Positions 34,617 to 43,140 of a stretch of DNA of 64,000 nt are shown piece after piece (the stretch's first letter is position 1; every line of letters starts with the position of its first letter). Source of the DNA: Streptomyces roseoviridis (GTDB lineage Bacteria; Actinomycetota; Actinomycetes; Streptomycetales; Streptomycetaceae); assembly GCF_039535235.1 (NCBI RefSeq), contig NZ_BAAAWU010000001.1:1798001-1862000 (forward strand). The letters run 5' to 3'. The position numbers were made by a program, and so were the translations under genes. The notes below the pieces were generated by a model. The model was not told where the DNA came from. It saw nothing but the letters and a program-made list of their open reading frames with translations, and did no database searches.

Positions 34617-36125
34617 TCACCGGGCCCGGCGCGCCTCCGGGCCGGCGGCGCGCTCCGGGGCCCGGCTGCGCCAGTCCGGGTGCCCCGGCATGGGCGGAGT
34701 CTTCGCCGCGTAGAGCCAGTCGGCGAAGAACCGGGTCAGGTCCCGCCCCGCGACCTCGGCCGCGAGGGCGGTGAAGTCGGCGGTGGTGGCCGTGCCGTCC
34801 CGGTGGTCGGCCACCCAGCGCCGCTCCAGGCGCCCGAAGGCGTCGGCGCCGATCTCGTGGCGCAGCGCGTACAGGACCAGGGCGCTGCCGTCGTAGACCA
34901 CGGGGCGGAACAGGCTGATCTTCTGGCCGGGCGCCGGCGGCTTGGGCGCGGCGGGCGGGCCGCCCGCCGCGCGCCACCCGTCGGAGGCGGCGTACGCGGC
35001 CTTCATGCGCCGTTCCAGGGCGGGCCCGCCGTTCTCCTCCGCGTACAGGGCCTCGTACCAGGTGGCGTGGCCCTCGTTGAGCCAGAGGTCCGACCAGGTG
35101 CGCGGCGAGACGCTGTCGCCGAACCACTGGTGGGCGAGCTCGTGGACCATGACGGAGTCGACGAACCACTTCGGGTAGCCGGGCCCGGTGAACAGGCGCC
35201 GCTCGAAGAGCGAGAGGGTCTGGGTCTCCAGCTCGAAGCCGGTCTCGGCGTCCGCGACCAGCACCCCGTAGTTCTCGAACGGGTACGGGCCGACGTGGGC
35301 CTCCATCCATTCCAGGTGGCCCGGGGTGCGCCGGAGCCAGGGCTCCAGGACCTCCCGGTCGGCGGTGCGCACGACGTCCCGTACCGGCAGTCCGCGGGGA
35401 CCCTCGCGGTGCACGACGGTGGACGTGCCGATGGAGACCTGGGCGAGCTCGGTGGCCATGGGGTGGGCGGTGCGGTAGGTCCAGGTGGTGGTCGGGCCGT
35501 TGCGGACCGGCTCGCCGGCCAGGCCGTTCGCCACGGCCGTGAGGTCGTTCGGCGCCGTGATCCGGAAGGTGAAGAACGCCTTGTCGGAGGGGTGGTCGTT
35601 GGAGGGGAAGACGCGGTGGGCGGCGTCCGCCTGGTTCGCCATGGCGAGGCCGTCGCCGGTGCGGACCCAGCCGCCGGACGTGGCCGGGCCGCTGGGGTCG
35701 CTGGTGTGGGCGACGGCGATCTCGACCGCCTCCCCCCGGTCCACCGGCCGTGCGGGGGTGATCACCAGGTCCTCGCCGCTGGTCGTCCAGTCGGCCCGCT
35801 CGCCCGCCACGGTGACGGTGGAGACGGTGCCGTGCGTGAAGTCGAGGTTGATCCGTTCCAGGTCGCCGGTGGCCAGCGCCTTGATCCGGGTGACGCCGTC
35901 GAGCAGGGCGGTGTTGGGACCCTTGTAGGTGAGGTCGATGTCGTAGGTCAGGACGTCGTAGCCGGGGTTGCCCAGGTGGGGGAAGAGCGGGTCTCCGATG
36001 CCCAGCGGCGTGGGCGCGGGCAGGGCGGCGGCGACGAGCCCCGCGGAGAGGGCGACGAGGACGGCGGAGCGCAGGGCACGCGCGCGGGGAGCCCGTTCAC
36101 GGGGCGTGCGGGAGGGGAGCGGCAT
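34617..36125 (-). CDS. M1-family zinc metallopeptidase, secreted
   Basis: The 502-residue precursor starts at ATG 36125 with an Arg-rich n-region and a hydrophobic core (ALRSAVLVALSAGLVAAALPAP), giving export by a signal peptide. The M1 beta-domain carries VLTYDIDLTYKG and ITAPNDLTAVANG. The zinc site is HELAHQWFGDSVSPRTWSDL followed by NEGHATW (about residues 320-345: HExxH plus the distal Glu). A GxMEN-like exopeptidase motif appears as GFELETQTLSLF. It should trim N-terminal residues from peptides outside the cell. It lies between rsh and hflX on the same strand, with a hairpin between it and rsh. Confidence 0.92.
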   Translation of the reverse strand: MPLPSRTPRERAPRARALRSAVLVALSAGLVAAALPAPTPLGIGDPLFPHLGNPGYDVLTYDIDLTYKGPNTALLDGVTRIKALATGDLERINLDFTHGTVSTVTVAGERADWTTSGEDLVITPARPVDRGEAVEIAVAHTSDPSGPATSGGWVRTGDGLAMANQADAAHRVFPSNDHPSDKAFFTFRITAPNDLTAVANGLAGEPVRNGPTTTWTYRTAHPMATELAQVSIGTSTVVHREGPRGLPVRDVVRTADREVLEPWLRRTPGHLEWMEAHVGPYPFENYGVLVADAETGFELETQTLSLFERRLFTGPGYPKWFVDSVMVHELAHQWFGDSVSPRTWSDLWLNEGHATWYEALYAEENGGPALERRMKAAYAASDGWRAAGGPPAAPKPPAPGQKISLFRPVVYDGSALVLYALRHEIGADAFGRLERRWVADHRDGTATTADFTALAAEVAGRDLTRFFADWLYAAKTPPMPGHPDWRSRAPERAAGPEARRAR

Positions 36126-36200
36126 GGGTTACCGCTACCAGGGGACGCGGCGCTCCCCGGGGCGGCGCGCGCACCTGCCACTCGAAGGGGGCAGGGGGAG

Positions 36201-36236
36201 CGGATCCCGGATCCCGCGCACGGGATCCGGGATCCG
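36201..36236 (-). terminator. rsh terminator built from GGATCC repeats
   Basis: CGGATCCCGGATCCCG (36201-36216) pairs perfectly with CGGGATCCGGGATCCG (36221-36236) around CGCA, 10 bp beyond the rsh stop codon. Another CGGGATCC unit follows at once, so five GGATCC hexamers occur within about 42 bp. Confidence 0.8.
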
Positions 36237-36246
36237 GGATCCGGCG

Positions 36247-38403
36247 TCAGAGCTGCGGCGCCGCCTGGTGCCGCGCCCGGCTCACGTCGTACACCCCCGG
36301 CACGTCCCGCATCGCCTTCATCAGCGCGGGCAGCCGGGCCGCGTCGGGCAGCTGGAGGGTGTACGTGTGGCGGACCCGCTGCTCGCTGGGGGGTTCGACG
36401 GTGGCGGAGACGACGGCGGCGCCCTCGGCGGCGATGGCCTCGGTGAGGTCGGCGAGGAGCCGCGGCCGGCCGAAGGACTCGGCGACGAGGGTGACCCGGC
36501 AGGCGGCGGTGTCGCCCCAGTGGACGGTGACCGGCGCCCGGCCTAGGCGCTTCATGGCGTCGGCGGAGGCGCAGCCGGTGCGGTGGACGGTGACGGAGCC
36601 GCCGCGGACGACGAAGCCGGTGATCTCGTCGGACGGTACGGGCGTGCAGCACCCCGCCGGCCGCACGGCGGGCGGCGCGACGCCCTCCGGCCCGGGGAGC
36701 TCGACGCGCAGCCTCGCCCCGGAGCGCCGGTCGGCGGTGACGGTGACCGGTGGCCGGGGGGTGGCCGCGGGGTCCTTGGCGGCCTCGGGGTGGGCCTGGA
36801 GCCAGCCGGTGATGGCGATGCGGGCGGCGGGGGTCCTGGCGTGGTCGAGCCATTCCGGAGGAGGCCCGGAACCGGCGTCCTGGGCGAGCAGCAGCTGGAC
36901 GGTGTCGCCGTCCTGGAGCACGGTGCCGAGGGGCGCGAGCCGGCCGTTGACCCGCGCCCCCAGACAGCCGTGAGCGGCGTCTCCGTGTTGGGCGTAGGCG
37001 GCGTCGACGCAGGTGGCTCCGGCGGGCAGGCTGATCGCGCCGGGGGTGTCGCCGTCGGTGGGGAAGACGGTGATCTCCTGGTCCTGGGCGAGGTCGGCCC
37101 GCAGGGAGGTCCAGAAGGTGTCGGGATCGGGGGCGGACTGCTGCCAGTCGAGCAGCCGGGACAGCCAGCCGGGCCGGGTCGGGTCGGCGCGCTCGCCGTC
37201 CTCGACGCACTCCCCCGGCGCCGTCTCCTGGCCGTTGTACGGGTTGCCGAGGGCGACCACGCCGGCCTCGGCGACCTTGTGCATCCGGTGGGTGCGGATG
37301 AGCACTTCGGCGACGGCGCCGTCGGGGGCGGCGACGGCGGTGTGCAGCGACTGGTAGAGGTTGAACTTGGGGGCCGCGATGAAGTCCTTGAACTCGGAGA
37401 TCACCGGGGTGAAGCAGGTGTGCAGTTCGCCGAGGACGGCGTAGCAGTCGGCGTCCTCGGCGACCAGGACGAGCAGCCGCCCGAAGTCGCTGCCGCGCAG
37501 TTCGCCGCGCTTGAGGCGGACGCGGTGGACGGACACGAAGTGCCGCGGACGGACGAGGACTTCCGCGCCGATGCCCGCGTCGCGGAGCACGGCGGAGACC
37601 TGTTCGGCGACGGCGGCGAGGGCGTCGGCCGCGCCGGGGGCGTCGGCGATGACGGCCCGGGTGGCCTCGTACTCCTCGGGGTGGAGGATCGCGAAGACGA
37701 GGTCCTCCAGCTCCGTCTTGAGGGCCTGGACGCCGAGGCGCTCGGCGAGCGGGATGAGGACGTCCCGGGTGACCCGGGCGATGCGGGCCTGCTTCTCCGG
37801 GCGCATCACGCCGAGGGTGCGCATGTTGTGCAGCCGGTCGGCGAGTTTGATGGACATGACGCGGACGTCGTTGCCGGTGGCGACGAGCATCTTGCGGAAG
37901 GTCTCGGGCTCGGCCGCCGCGCCGTAGTCGACCTTCTCCAGCTTGGTGACGCCGTCGACGAGGTAGGCGACCTCGTCGCCGAACTCCCGCCGGACCTGTT
38001 CGAGCGTCACTTCGGTGTCCTCCACGGTGTCGTGGAGCAGGGAGGCGGTCAACGTGGTCGTCTCGGCGCCGAGTTCGGCGAGGATCAGGGTGACCGCGAG
38101 CGGGTGGGTGATGTACGGCTCGCCGCTCTTGCGGAACTGGCCCCGGTGCGAGGACTCGGCGAGCACGTACGCCCGGCGGAGCACGGACAGGTCGGCGTCG
38201 GGGTGGTGGGCCCGGTGGGCCTCGGCGACGTGCCCGATGGCGTCGGGCAGGCGGTCGCGCACGGCGGGTCCCGCGGTCGCGCCGAGCAGGGCGGCGCGGC
38301 CGATCCTGCGCAGGTCGATCCTCGGGCGGCCTCGTCTGCGGCCGGGAGCGTCGGGGCCACTGGCCCCGGCCTCGCTCACGGGATTGATGGCCTCTGCGCT
38401 CAT
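36247..38403 (-). CDS. rshA: Rsh-type (RelA/SpoT homologue) (p)ppGpp enzyme
   Basis: ATG 38403 has GGAGGTG upstream and gives 718 residues. The HD hydrolase domain looks intact: HRGQFRKSGEPYITHPLAV, SLLHDTVEDTEVT (HD motif, about 125) and LADRLHNMRTL. The synthetase domain follows but is altered (RPRHFVSVHRVRLKRG and PKFNLYQSLHT, where active enzymes usually have a Lys-rich RPKHxYSIxxKM and PNGYQSLHT). A TGS domain (ITVFPTDGDTPGAISLPAGAT, split by position about 455-475), a Cys-containing region (PAGCCTPVPSDEITGFVVRGGSVTVHRTGC) and an ACT domain complete the protein. It resembles the second Rsh enzyme of S. coelicolor (RshA). Predicted to act mainly as a hydrolase. Confidence 0.92.
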   Translation of the reverse strand: MSAEAINPVSEAGASGPDAPGRRRGRPRIDLRRIGRAALLGATAGPAVRDRLPDAIGHVAEAHRAHHPDADLSVLRRAYVLAESSHRGQFRKSGEPYITHPLAVTLILAELGAETTTLTASLLHDTVEDTEVTLEQVRREFGDEVAYLVDGVTKLEKVDYGAAAEPETFRKMLVATGNDVRVMSIKLADRLHNMRTLGVMRPEKQARIARVTRDVLIPLAERLGVQALKTELEDLVFAILHPEEYEATRAVIADAPGAADALAAVAEQVSAVLRDAGIGAEVLVRPRHFVSVHRVRLKRGELRGSDFGRLLVLVAEDADCYAVLGELHTCFTPVISEFKDFIAAPKFNLYQSLHTAVAAPDGAVAEVLIRTHRMHKVAEAGVVALGNPYNGQETAPGECVEDGERADPTRPGWLSRLLDWQQSAPDPDTFWTSLRADLAQDQEITVFPTDGDTPGAISLPAGATCVDAAYAQHGDAAHGCLGARVNGRLAPLGTVLQDGDTVQLLLAQDAGSGPPPEWLDHARTPAARIAITGWLQAHPEAAKDPAATPRPPVTVTADRRSGARLRVELPGPEGVAPPAVRPAGCCTPVPSDEITGFVVRGGSVTVHRTGCASADAMKRLGRAPVTVHWGDTAACRVTLVAESFGRPRLLADLTEAIAAEGAAVVSATVEPPSEQRVRHTYTLQLPDAARLPALMKAMRDVPGVYDVSRARHQAAPQL

Positions 38404-38626
38404 GGGGGGCACCTCCGGCGGCGTCGACCGGCGGAACCGGGCCGGCATGCCCGGTGGGCCGGTGCTTGATGCTACCGACCCCACCACGTGGCGCAGTCGC
38501 GCTCTCGCCGAGCGTGAACCGGATCACCCATTCGAGGGACGAATCAGTCGTTGACCGTGGGGGATCCGGCCCCTCGCGCCGGGTCCCGGCGCGCCCGCGC
38601 GAGGGCCGGGCGGTGCCGCGGGCGGC

Positions 38627-39505
38627 TCAGGCGGAGGCGTCGAGCCAGGACGGCTCGACGGTGCCCTCGGCGACGATCACGGCGGGGCCGGTCATCTCGA
38701 TCTCGCCGTCGGGGTGCTCGGTGATGACGAGGGTGCCGCCGAGGACGTCGACGGTGTACGTGACGGGGGCCCCGGTCTGGGCCGGGTCGAGGCCGTCGCG
38801 GCGGGCGGTGGCGACGGCGACGGCGCAGGCGCCCGTACCGCAGGAGCGGGTCTCGGCGGCGCCGCGCTCGTGGACGCGCATGGCGACGTGGCGGGGACCG
38901 CGGTCGGCGACGAACTCGATGTTGACGCCGCTCGGATACACCCCGGCGGGCTCGTACGGGGGCTCGTCGTAGAGGGTGCCCGCGTGGGCGAGGTCGTCGA
39001 CGAAGGCGACCGCGTGGGGGTTGCCCATGTTCACGTTGCGGGCGGGCCAGCTGCGGCCGTCGACGGTGACGGTGACGCCCTCCTCGGGCAGCACCGCGCG
39101 GCCCATGGAGACGGTGACCGAGCCGTCCTTGTCGAGGTGGACGCGCTTGATACCGCCGCGGGTGGCGACGGCGACCTCACCGGCGGTGACGTGGCCGGCG
39201 TGCTGGAGGTAGCGGGCGAAGACGCGCACGCCGTTGCCGCACATCTCGGCGACGGAGCCGTCGGCGTTGCGGTAGTCCATGAACCACTCGGCCTCGTCGG
39301 CCATGGCGCGCGCCTCGGGGTGGGCGGCGCTGCGCACCACGTGCAGCACGCCGTCGCCGCCGATGCCGGCCCGGCGGTCGCACAGCCGGGCCACGAGGGC
39401 CGGGGGCAGGTCCACGGCGTTGTCGGCGTCGGGGACGATGACGAAGTCGTTCTCGGTGCCGTGGCCCTTGAGGAAGACGAGGGGCGAGGTCTGCGCGTTG
39501 GTCAC
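38627..39505 (-). CDS. dapF: Diaminopimelate epimerase
   Basis: GTG 39505 gives 292 residues. The enzyme converts LL- to meso-diaminopimelate for lysine and, in Streptomyces, mainly for LL-DAP balance in peptidoglycan precursors. The two catalytic Cys are in VAEMCGNGVRVFARYL (about 87) and ETRSCGTGACAVAVA (about 228). FLKGHGTENDFVIVPD is the N-terminal signature. It lies upstream of rsh with 223 bp between and downstream of a small membrane-protein gene. Confidence 0.96.
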   Translation of the reverse strand: MTNAQTSPLVFLKGHGTENDFVIVPDADNAVDLPPALVARLCDRRAGIGGDGVLHVVRSAAHPEARAMADEAEWFMDYRNADGSVAEMCGNGVRVFARYLQHAGHVTAGEVAVATRGGIKRVHLDKDGSVTVSMGRAVLPEEGVTVTVDGRSWPARNVNMGNPHAVAFVDDLAHAGTLYDEPPYEPAGVYPSGVNIEFVADRGPRHVAMRVHERGAAETRSCGTGACAVAVATARRDGLDPAQTGAPVTYTVDVLGGTLVITEHPDGEIEMTGPAVIVAEGTVEPSWLDASA

Positions 39506-39640
39506 GGGATCAACTGTACGGGTCGGGTACGACGGGGGGCCCGGCCGTCCGGTGAGCGGTACGGGGTGGGGGCGCGGGCCTGGGCGCGGGTGGTCGGGTA
39601 CGAGGGCGCCCGGCGCCGTGGCCCCGGCCGGGCCCGGCGG

Positions 39641-39704
39641 GACAGGCCGGTACGGGGCCAGGGGCGCCCGGCCGGACAGGGCGGCACGGGGCCAGGGGCG
39701 CCCG
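39641..39704. repeat. Two direct repeats, 34-bp period
   Basis: GACAGGCCGGTACGGGGCCA (39641-39660) plus GGGGCGCCCGG recurs from 39675 as GACAGGGCGGCACGGGGCCA plus GGGGCGCCCG, with two or three differences. It lies in the 228-bp gap between dapF and the next leftward gene. Confidence 0.7.
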
Positions 39705-39733
39705 TCACCGCGCGTTCTCGCCGGGCGGGGCGC

Positions 39734-40198
39734 TCAGCGCAGGCGGGCCACGCGCCAGACCGCCAGGGCGACCACGAGGGCGCTGAGCGACACGTACAGG
39801 GCGAGGACGCGCCAGTCGGGGCGTTCGCCGGAGCCGCGGGCGGGCAGGCCGGGCCAGGTGTGGCCGACCCGGCGGGCGGCCATCATGCCCCAGCCGGCCG
39901 CGCAGCAGCTGATCAGCAGGCCCAGCATGGCGACGACGGCGCCGCCGTCGCCCGAGCCGAAGGCGAGCGGGAAGGCGAACATCAGGGAGCCGAGGGCGGC
40001 GAGCCCGACGATCGGGGCGAGCTGCCAGATCCTCAGGCGGCGCTGCGGGCGCAGTTCCACCTCGACTTCCGCCGCGTCCACCTCGACGGCGCTGCCCTCG
40101 GCCTCGTCGGGGCCGTCAGGGGTCAGTCCGGGCGCCCCACCGGTGCTTTCGCCCCGGACGGCGGCTTGCTGCTCTGTGTCGCGAGGGCCGGCCTCCAT
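39734..40198 (-). CDS. Small hypothetical membrane protein
   Basis: ATG 40198 (MEAGPRDTEQ) is chosen because GGGAGGGCG lies about 10 nt upstream; the in-frame GTG 40228 is an alternative. The 154-residue product has an acidic N-terminal half (EVDAAEVEVELRPQ) followed by three hydrophobic helices (LAPIVGLAALGSLMFAFPLAF, VVAMLGLLISCCAAGWGMMA, VLALYVSLSALVVALAVW, shown without their flanks). It sits between miaA and dapF on the same strand, a position that appears conserved in Streptomyces. Function unknown. Confidence 0.8.
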   Translation of the reverse strand: MEAGPRDTEQQAAVRGESTGGAPGLTPDGPDEAEGSAVEVDAAEVEVELRPQRRLRIWQLAPIVGLAALGSLMFAFPLAFGSGDGGAVVAMLGLLISCCAAGWGMMAARRVGHTWPGLPARGSGERPDWRVLALYVSLSALVVALAVWRVARLR

Positions 40199-40306
40199 CG
40201 CCACGCGCCCTCCCAACTCGGACTCCACTTGGTCGATCGATGCTCGATGATGGCACGCTCCCGCCCCCCGGAATGACGGGCATGACGTCCCGATGCCATC
40301 ACGTGA

Positions 40307-41245
40307 TCAGGCTGTAACCGCTCGTTCGATCAACGCGAGGGCCCGCCCGGGGAGTTCCCCGCGGTCCGCGGCGGCGCCGCTGAGCCAGTGGACACGGGGA
40401 TCGCGCCGGAACCACGAGTCCTGACGGCGCGCGAAGCGCTTGGTGGCGCGCACCGTCTCGGCCCGCGCCTCGTCCTCCGTGCACTCCCCCGCGAGCGCCG
40501 CGAGCACCTGCTGGTAGCCGAGCGCGCGGGCGGCCGTGCGCCCCTCGCGCAGACCGCGCGCCTCCAGGGCGCGGACCTCGTCGACGAGGCCGGCCTCCCA
40601 CATGCGGTCGACCCGGGTGGCGATGCGTTCGTCGAGCTCGGGGCGGGCGACGTCGACGCCGATCTGCACGGTGTCGTAGACGGAGTCGTGGCCGGGGAGG
40701 TTGGCCGTGAACGGCTTGCCGGTGATCTCGATGACCTCCAGGGCGCGGACGATGCGCCGGCCGTTGCTCGGCAGGATCGCGCGGGCGGCCTCGGGGTCCG
40801 CGACGGCGAGCCGGGCGTGCAGGACGCCGGAGCCGCGCTCCTCCAGCTCGGCCTCCAGGCGGGCCCGGACCTCCGGGTCCGTGCCGGGGAAGTCCAGGAC
40901 GTCGATGGCGCCGCGGACGTACAGGCCGGAGCCGCCGACGAGGACGGGGGTGCGGCCCTCGGCGAGCAGCCGGTCGATCTCGGCGCGGGCGAGGCGCTGG
41001 TACTCGGCGACGCTGGCGGCCTCGGTGACGTCCCAGATGTCGAGGAGGTGGTGCGGGACGCCGCCGCGCTCCTCCACCGTCAGTTTGGCGGTGCCGATGT
41101 CCATCCCTCGGTAGAGCTGCATCGAGTCGGCGTTGACGACCTCGCCGCCCAGCTGCTGGGCCAGGAAAACGCCCAGATCGGACTTTCCGGCCGCTGTGGG
41201 ACCGACGACGGCGATGACCCGCGGGGCGGGAGCTGCACTTCTCAC
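40307..41245 (-). CDS. miaA: tRNA dimethylallyltransferase
   Basis: GTG 41245 gives 312 residues, the usual length. MiaA transfers a dimethylallyl group to N6 of A37 in tRNAs reading UNN codons; MiaB, encoded about 2 kb to the right on the same strand, then thiomethylates it. P-loop VIAVVGPTAAGKSDLGVF (about 11-28), NADSMQLYRGMDIGTAKL (DSxQxY motif), VLVGGSGLYVRGAID, SNGRRIVRALEVIEITGKPF and the C-terminal TKRFARRQDSWFRRD are all present. No good ribosome site precedes the start; the transcript may be nearly leaderless. Confidence 0.95.
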   Translation of the reverse strand: MRSAAPAPRVIAVVGPTAAGKSDLGVFLAQQLGGEVVNADSMQLYRGMDIGTAKLTVEERGGVPHHLLDIWDVTEAASVAEYQRLARAEIDRLLAEGRTPVLVGGSGLYVRGAIDVLDFPGTDPEVRARLEAELEERGSGVLHARLAVADPEAARAILPSNGRRIVRALEVIEITGKPFTANLPGHDSVYDTVQIGVDVARPELDERIATRVDRMWEAGLVDEVRALEARGLREGRTAARALGYQQVLAALAGECTEDEARAETVRATKRFARRQDSWFRRDPRVHWLSGAAADRGELPGRALALIERAVTA

Positions 41246-41358
41246 TTCCCCAGTCTCGCAAACCTCACGGCGCGTCCCCGAATGAGCTACGTGACGGCCC
41301 TGGTCCGACTTCGTTGCCTGTTGCGGGATTCCGACCCTGAGTACGCTAGGGAGCAGAT

Positions 41359-41622
41359 ATGGGTGTTTTCGCATTGTTTCGCCGGAAGAGCAAGGAATCG
41401 GAAACGGTCGAGGCCGCGGCCGTGACGGAGGAGACGGAGGCGGTCGCGGGTGCGGCGGAGGAGCCGGAGTCCGGGGAGCCGGAGGCCGCCGCGCCGAAGG
41501 CCACCGAGGCCGGTGACGCCGGCGCCGACACGGGGGCCAAGGGCGAGGCCGTGGAGATCCCGAAGCAGCAGTCGGCGGAGGAGGCCGCGGACAACGAGGC
41601 CGGCGAGGGCGCCCGCGCGTAG
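41359..41622 (+). CDS. Small acidic hypothetical protein
   Basis: ATG 41359 follows AGGGAG with 6-nt spacing. The 87-residue product opens with a basic, hydrophobic MGVFALFRRKSKE and continues as a disordered Glu/Ala-rich chain (TEETEAVAGAAEEPE). No domain is recognised. It is divergent from miaA and 76 bp before the MT0933-like gene. The good ribosome site and codon usage support it as a real gene. Confidence 0.75.
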   Translation: MGVFALFRRKSKESETVEAAAVTEETEAVAGAAEEPESGEPEAAAPKATEAGDAGADTGAKGEAVEIPKQQSAEEAADNEAGEGARA

Positions 41623-41698
41623 GACGGGCACGGAAGCGTTCGGTAGCGAACGAAGAACGGCACGGGCCCCAGCGGTCCGTCGGAGGGATGGTGACCCC

Positions 41699-41959
41699 AT
41701 GGGTCTCCTGGATTCACTGAAGGCCAAGCTCGCTCCCGCCAAGGACAAGGTCTCCGACCTCGCCAAGGAGCACGGGGGCAAGGTCGAGCACGGCCTGGAG
41801 AAGGCCGCGCGGGTGGTCGACGAGAAGACCAAGGGCAAGTACAGCGACAAGATCGAGTCCGGTACGGGCAAGGCCAAGGACGCCATCGAGCGGCTGGCCC
41901 ACAAGGACGGGGACACGCCCCCGTCTCCTCCCCCGGCCTCGCCGCCGCCGGCCGCCTGA
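41699..41959 (+). CDS. MT0933-like antitoxin family protein
   Basis: The 86-residue product starts at ATG 41699, with GGAGGG 12 nt upstream. LLDSLKAKLAPAKDKVSDLAKEHGGKVEHGL and VDEKTKGKYSDKIESGTGKAKDAIERL (in pieces here) are the amphipathic, Lys/Asp-rich helices typical of the MT0933-like antitoxin family (Rv0909 type). A Pro-rich tail ends it. No toxin gene is adjacent, which is usual for these genes in Streptomyces, so the antitoxin role is doubtful; it may be a stress or DNA-associated protein. A very strong hairpin follows. Confidence 0.8.
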   Translation: MGLLDSLKAKLAPAKDKVSDLAKEHGGKVEHGLEKAARVVDEKTKGKYSDKIESGTGKAKDAIERLAHKDGDTPPSPPPASPPPAA

Positions 41960-42018
41960 CCGACGCCCGCGGCGCCGGGCCTCGCCCGAGGTCCCCGGTC
42001 CCGGCCCCGATCCCTTCG

Positions 42019-42067
42019 CGACGGCGGACGGCCGCGGAGCACCTCGCTCCGCGGCCGTCCGCCGTCG
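42019..42067. terminator. 22-bp perfect hairpin between convergent genes
   Basis: Bases 42019-42040 pair without mismatch with 42046-42067 around a 5-nt loop (ACCTC). It lies 59 bp after the rightward gene and 29 bp beyond the stop of the leftward gene 42097-42804, so it probably terminates both. Confidence 0.9.
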
Positions 42068-42096
42068 TGTTCCGGGATGGCCGGTGACCTCGCGCC

Positions 42097-42804
42097 TCAG
42101 CTCCAGGCGGCGACGACGTAGCCGACGCCGTACGGGGCGTCTTCGTACAGCAGCCGCCCTGCCAGGTCCGCGCCCTCCGCGGCGCCCGCCAGCACCTGCC
42201 AGGACGCCCGGCCGGCCGCCTTCAGTTCGTGCGCCAGGCCCTCGTCCAGGGCGAGCAGCGCCGCCGCGTCCGCCGCGCCGAGAGCACGGGCGGCCTCGGC
42301 GTCGAACGCCTCGGCGCGCTCGTCAAGGTAGCCGGGGGCCTTCACGGTGCGGCAGGCGCTGCCGTCGCCCATCACGAGCAGGGCGACCCGTCCGGCCGAG
42401 GCGGCGATCTCCCGGCCCGTCCCGGCGCAGCGGGCGGCGTCCAGCGACGCGTCGACCCCGAGGCCCTCGATCGGTGCGTCGGCCCAGCGGGTGTGCTCCA
42501 GGAGCCAGGCGCCCACGGCCAGGGAGGCGGGCAGCGGCCGGCCGCCGCCGGGCCCGCTGCCGAGCCGTACGGTCAGGTCGACGCCGAACCCGGCGAAGGA
42601 CCCGGCCGTACCGCCCGGGTGGACGCCCCGGGAGCCCTCGTCCGCCGGGCCGACGACGACGAGGCGGTCCGGCCGCGAGGCGGCCAGCACGGCGAGCGCG
42701 TCGGAACAGGCCGTTCGCGCGTCGGCGAGCTCGGCGGCGGCACCGGCCGCGACGGCGGGCACGAGCAGCGGGGGGCAGGGGCAGACGGCTGCGGCGACAA
42801 GCAT
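42097..42804 (-). CDS. Class III extradiol dioxygenase-like protein
   Basis: The 235-residue protein starts at ATG 42804 (MLVAAAVCPCPPLLVP). The sequence fits the LigB/MEMO fold common upstream of miaA in actinobacteria: CPCPPLLVPAVAAG at the N-terminus, RLVVVGPADEG, VALLVMGDGSACR (about 140) and ALDEGLAHELKAAGR. The usual iron-binding His residues of true extradiol dioxygenases are not conserved, so enzymatic dioxygenase activity is doubtful. It follows the 42815-43114 gene by 10 bp and miaB upstream, probably as one operon. Confidence 0.8.
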   Translation of the reverse strand: MLVAAAVCPCPPLLVPAVAAGAAAELADARTACSDALAVLAASRPDRLVVVGPADEGSRGVHPGGTAGSFAGFGVDLTVRLGSGPGGGRPLPASLAVGAWLLEHTRWADAPIEGLGVDASLDAARCAGTGREIAASAGRVALLVMGDGSACRTVKAPGYLDERAEAFDAEAARALGAADAAALLALDEGLAHELKAAGRASWQVLAGAAEGADLAGRLLYEDAPYGVGYVVAAWS

Positions 42805-42814
42805 GATCCGCAGC

Positions 42815-43114
42815 CTACTGCGCGGCGGGCGGGCCCTCCGGGGCGGCGCCTCCGGCCGAGTCGTGGACCAGCTCGGCCAGCGTCAGCAGGGTGTCCGTCT
42901 CGGACATCAGCCCGCTCACCCGCAGGAGATAGGCGTCGCCGGTGCCGAGCCGGTACACCCGGCGGCGCTTCTCGCGCACCGGCTCCCGGTAGGAGAGGGC
43001 GGTCTTCCAGAGCGCGTCCCTCGCCTGCTCCAGGGTGCCGGTCACTTCCCGGACCACCCGGGTCCGGTGGTTCTCCCCCGCGCCGTACTGTGCGACGACG
43101 GCCCATTCCCCCAT
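42815..43114 (-). CDS. Hypothetical protein in the miaB operon
   Basis: ATG 43114 follows AGGGGGG at good spacing and gives 99 residues; GTG 43135 is an in-frame alternative. The protein is small and soluble with a beta-rich N-terminus (EWAVVAQYGAGENHRTRVVREVTG) and a helical C-terminus. It contains EKRRRVYRLGTGDAYLLRV. No known domain is recognised. It lies 26 bp after miaB and 10 bp before the next gene, so it is co-transcribed. The trio miaB, this gene and the LigB-like gene seems conserved in Streptomyces. Confidence 0.8.
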   Translation of the reverse strand: MGEWAVVAQYGAGENHRTRVVREVTGTLEQARDALWKTALSYREPVREKRRRVYRLGTGDAYLLRVSGLMSETDTLLTLAELVHDSAGGAAPEGPPAAQ

Positions 43115-43140
43115 GTTTCCCCCCTGTTGCGTCACTTCTG

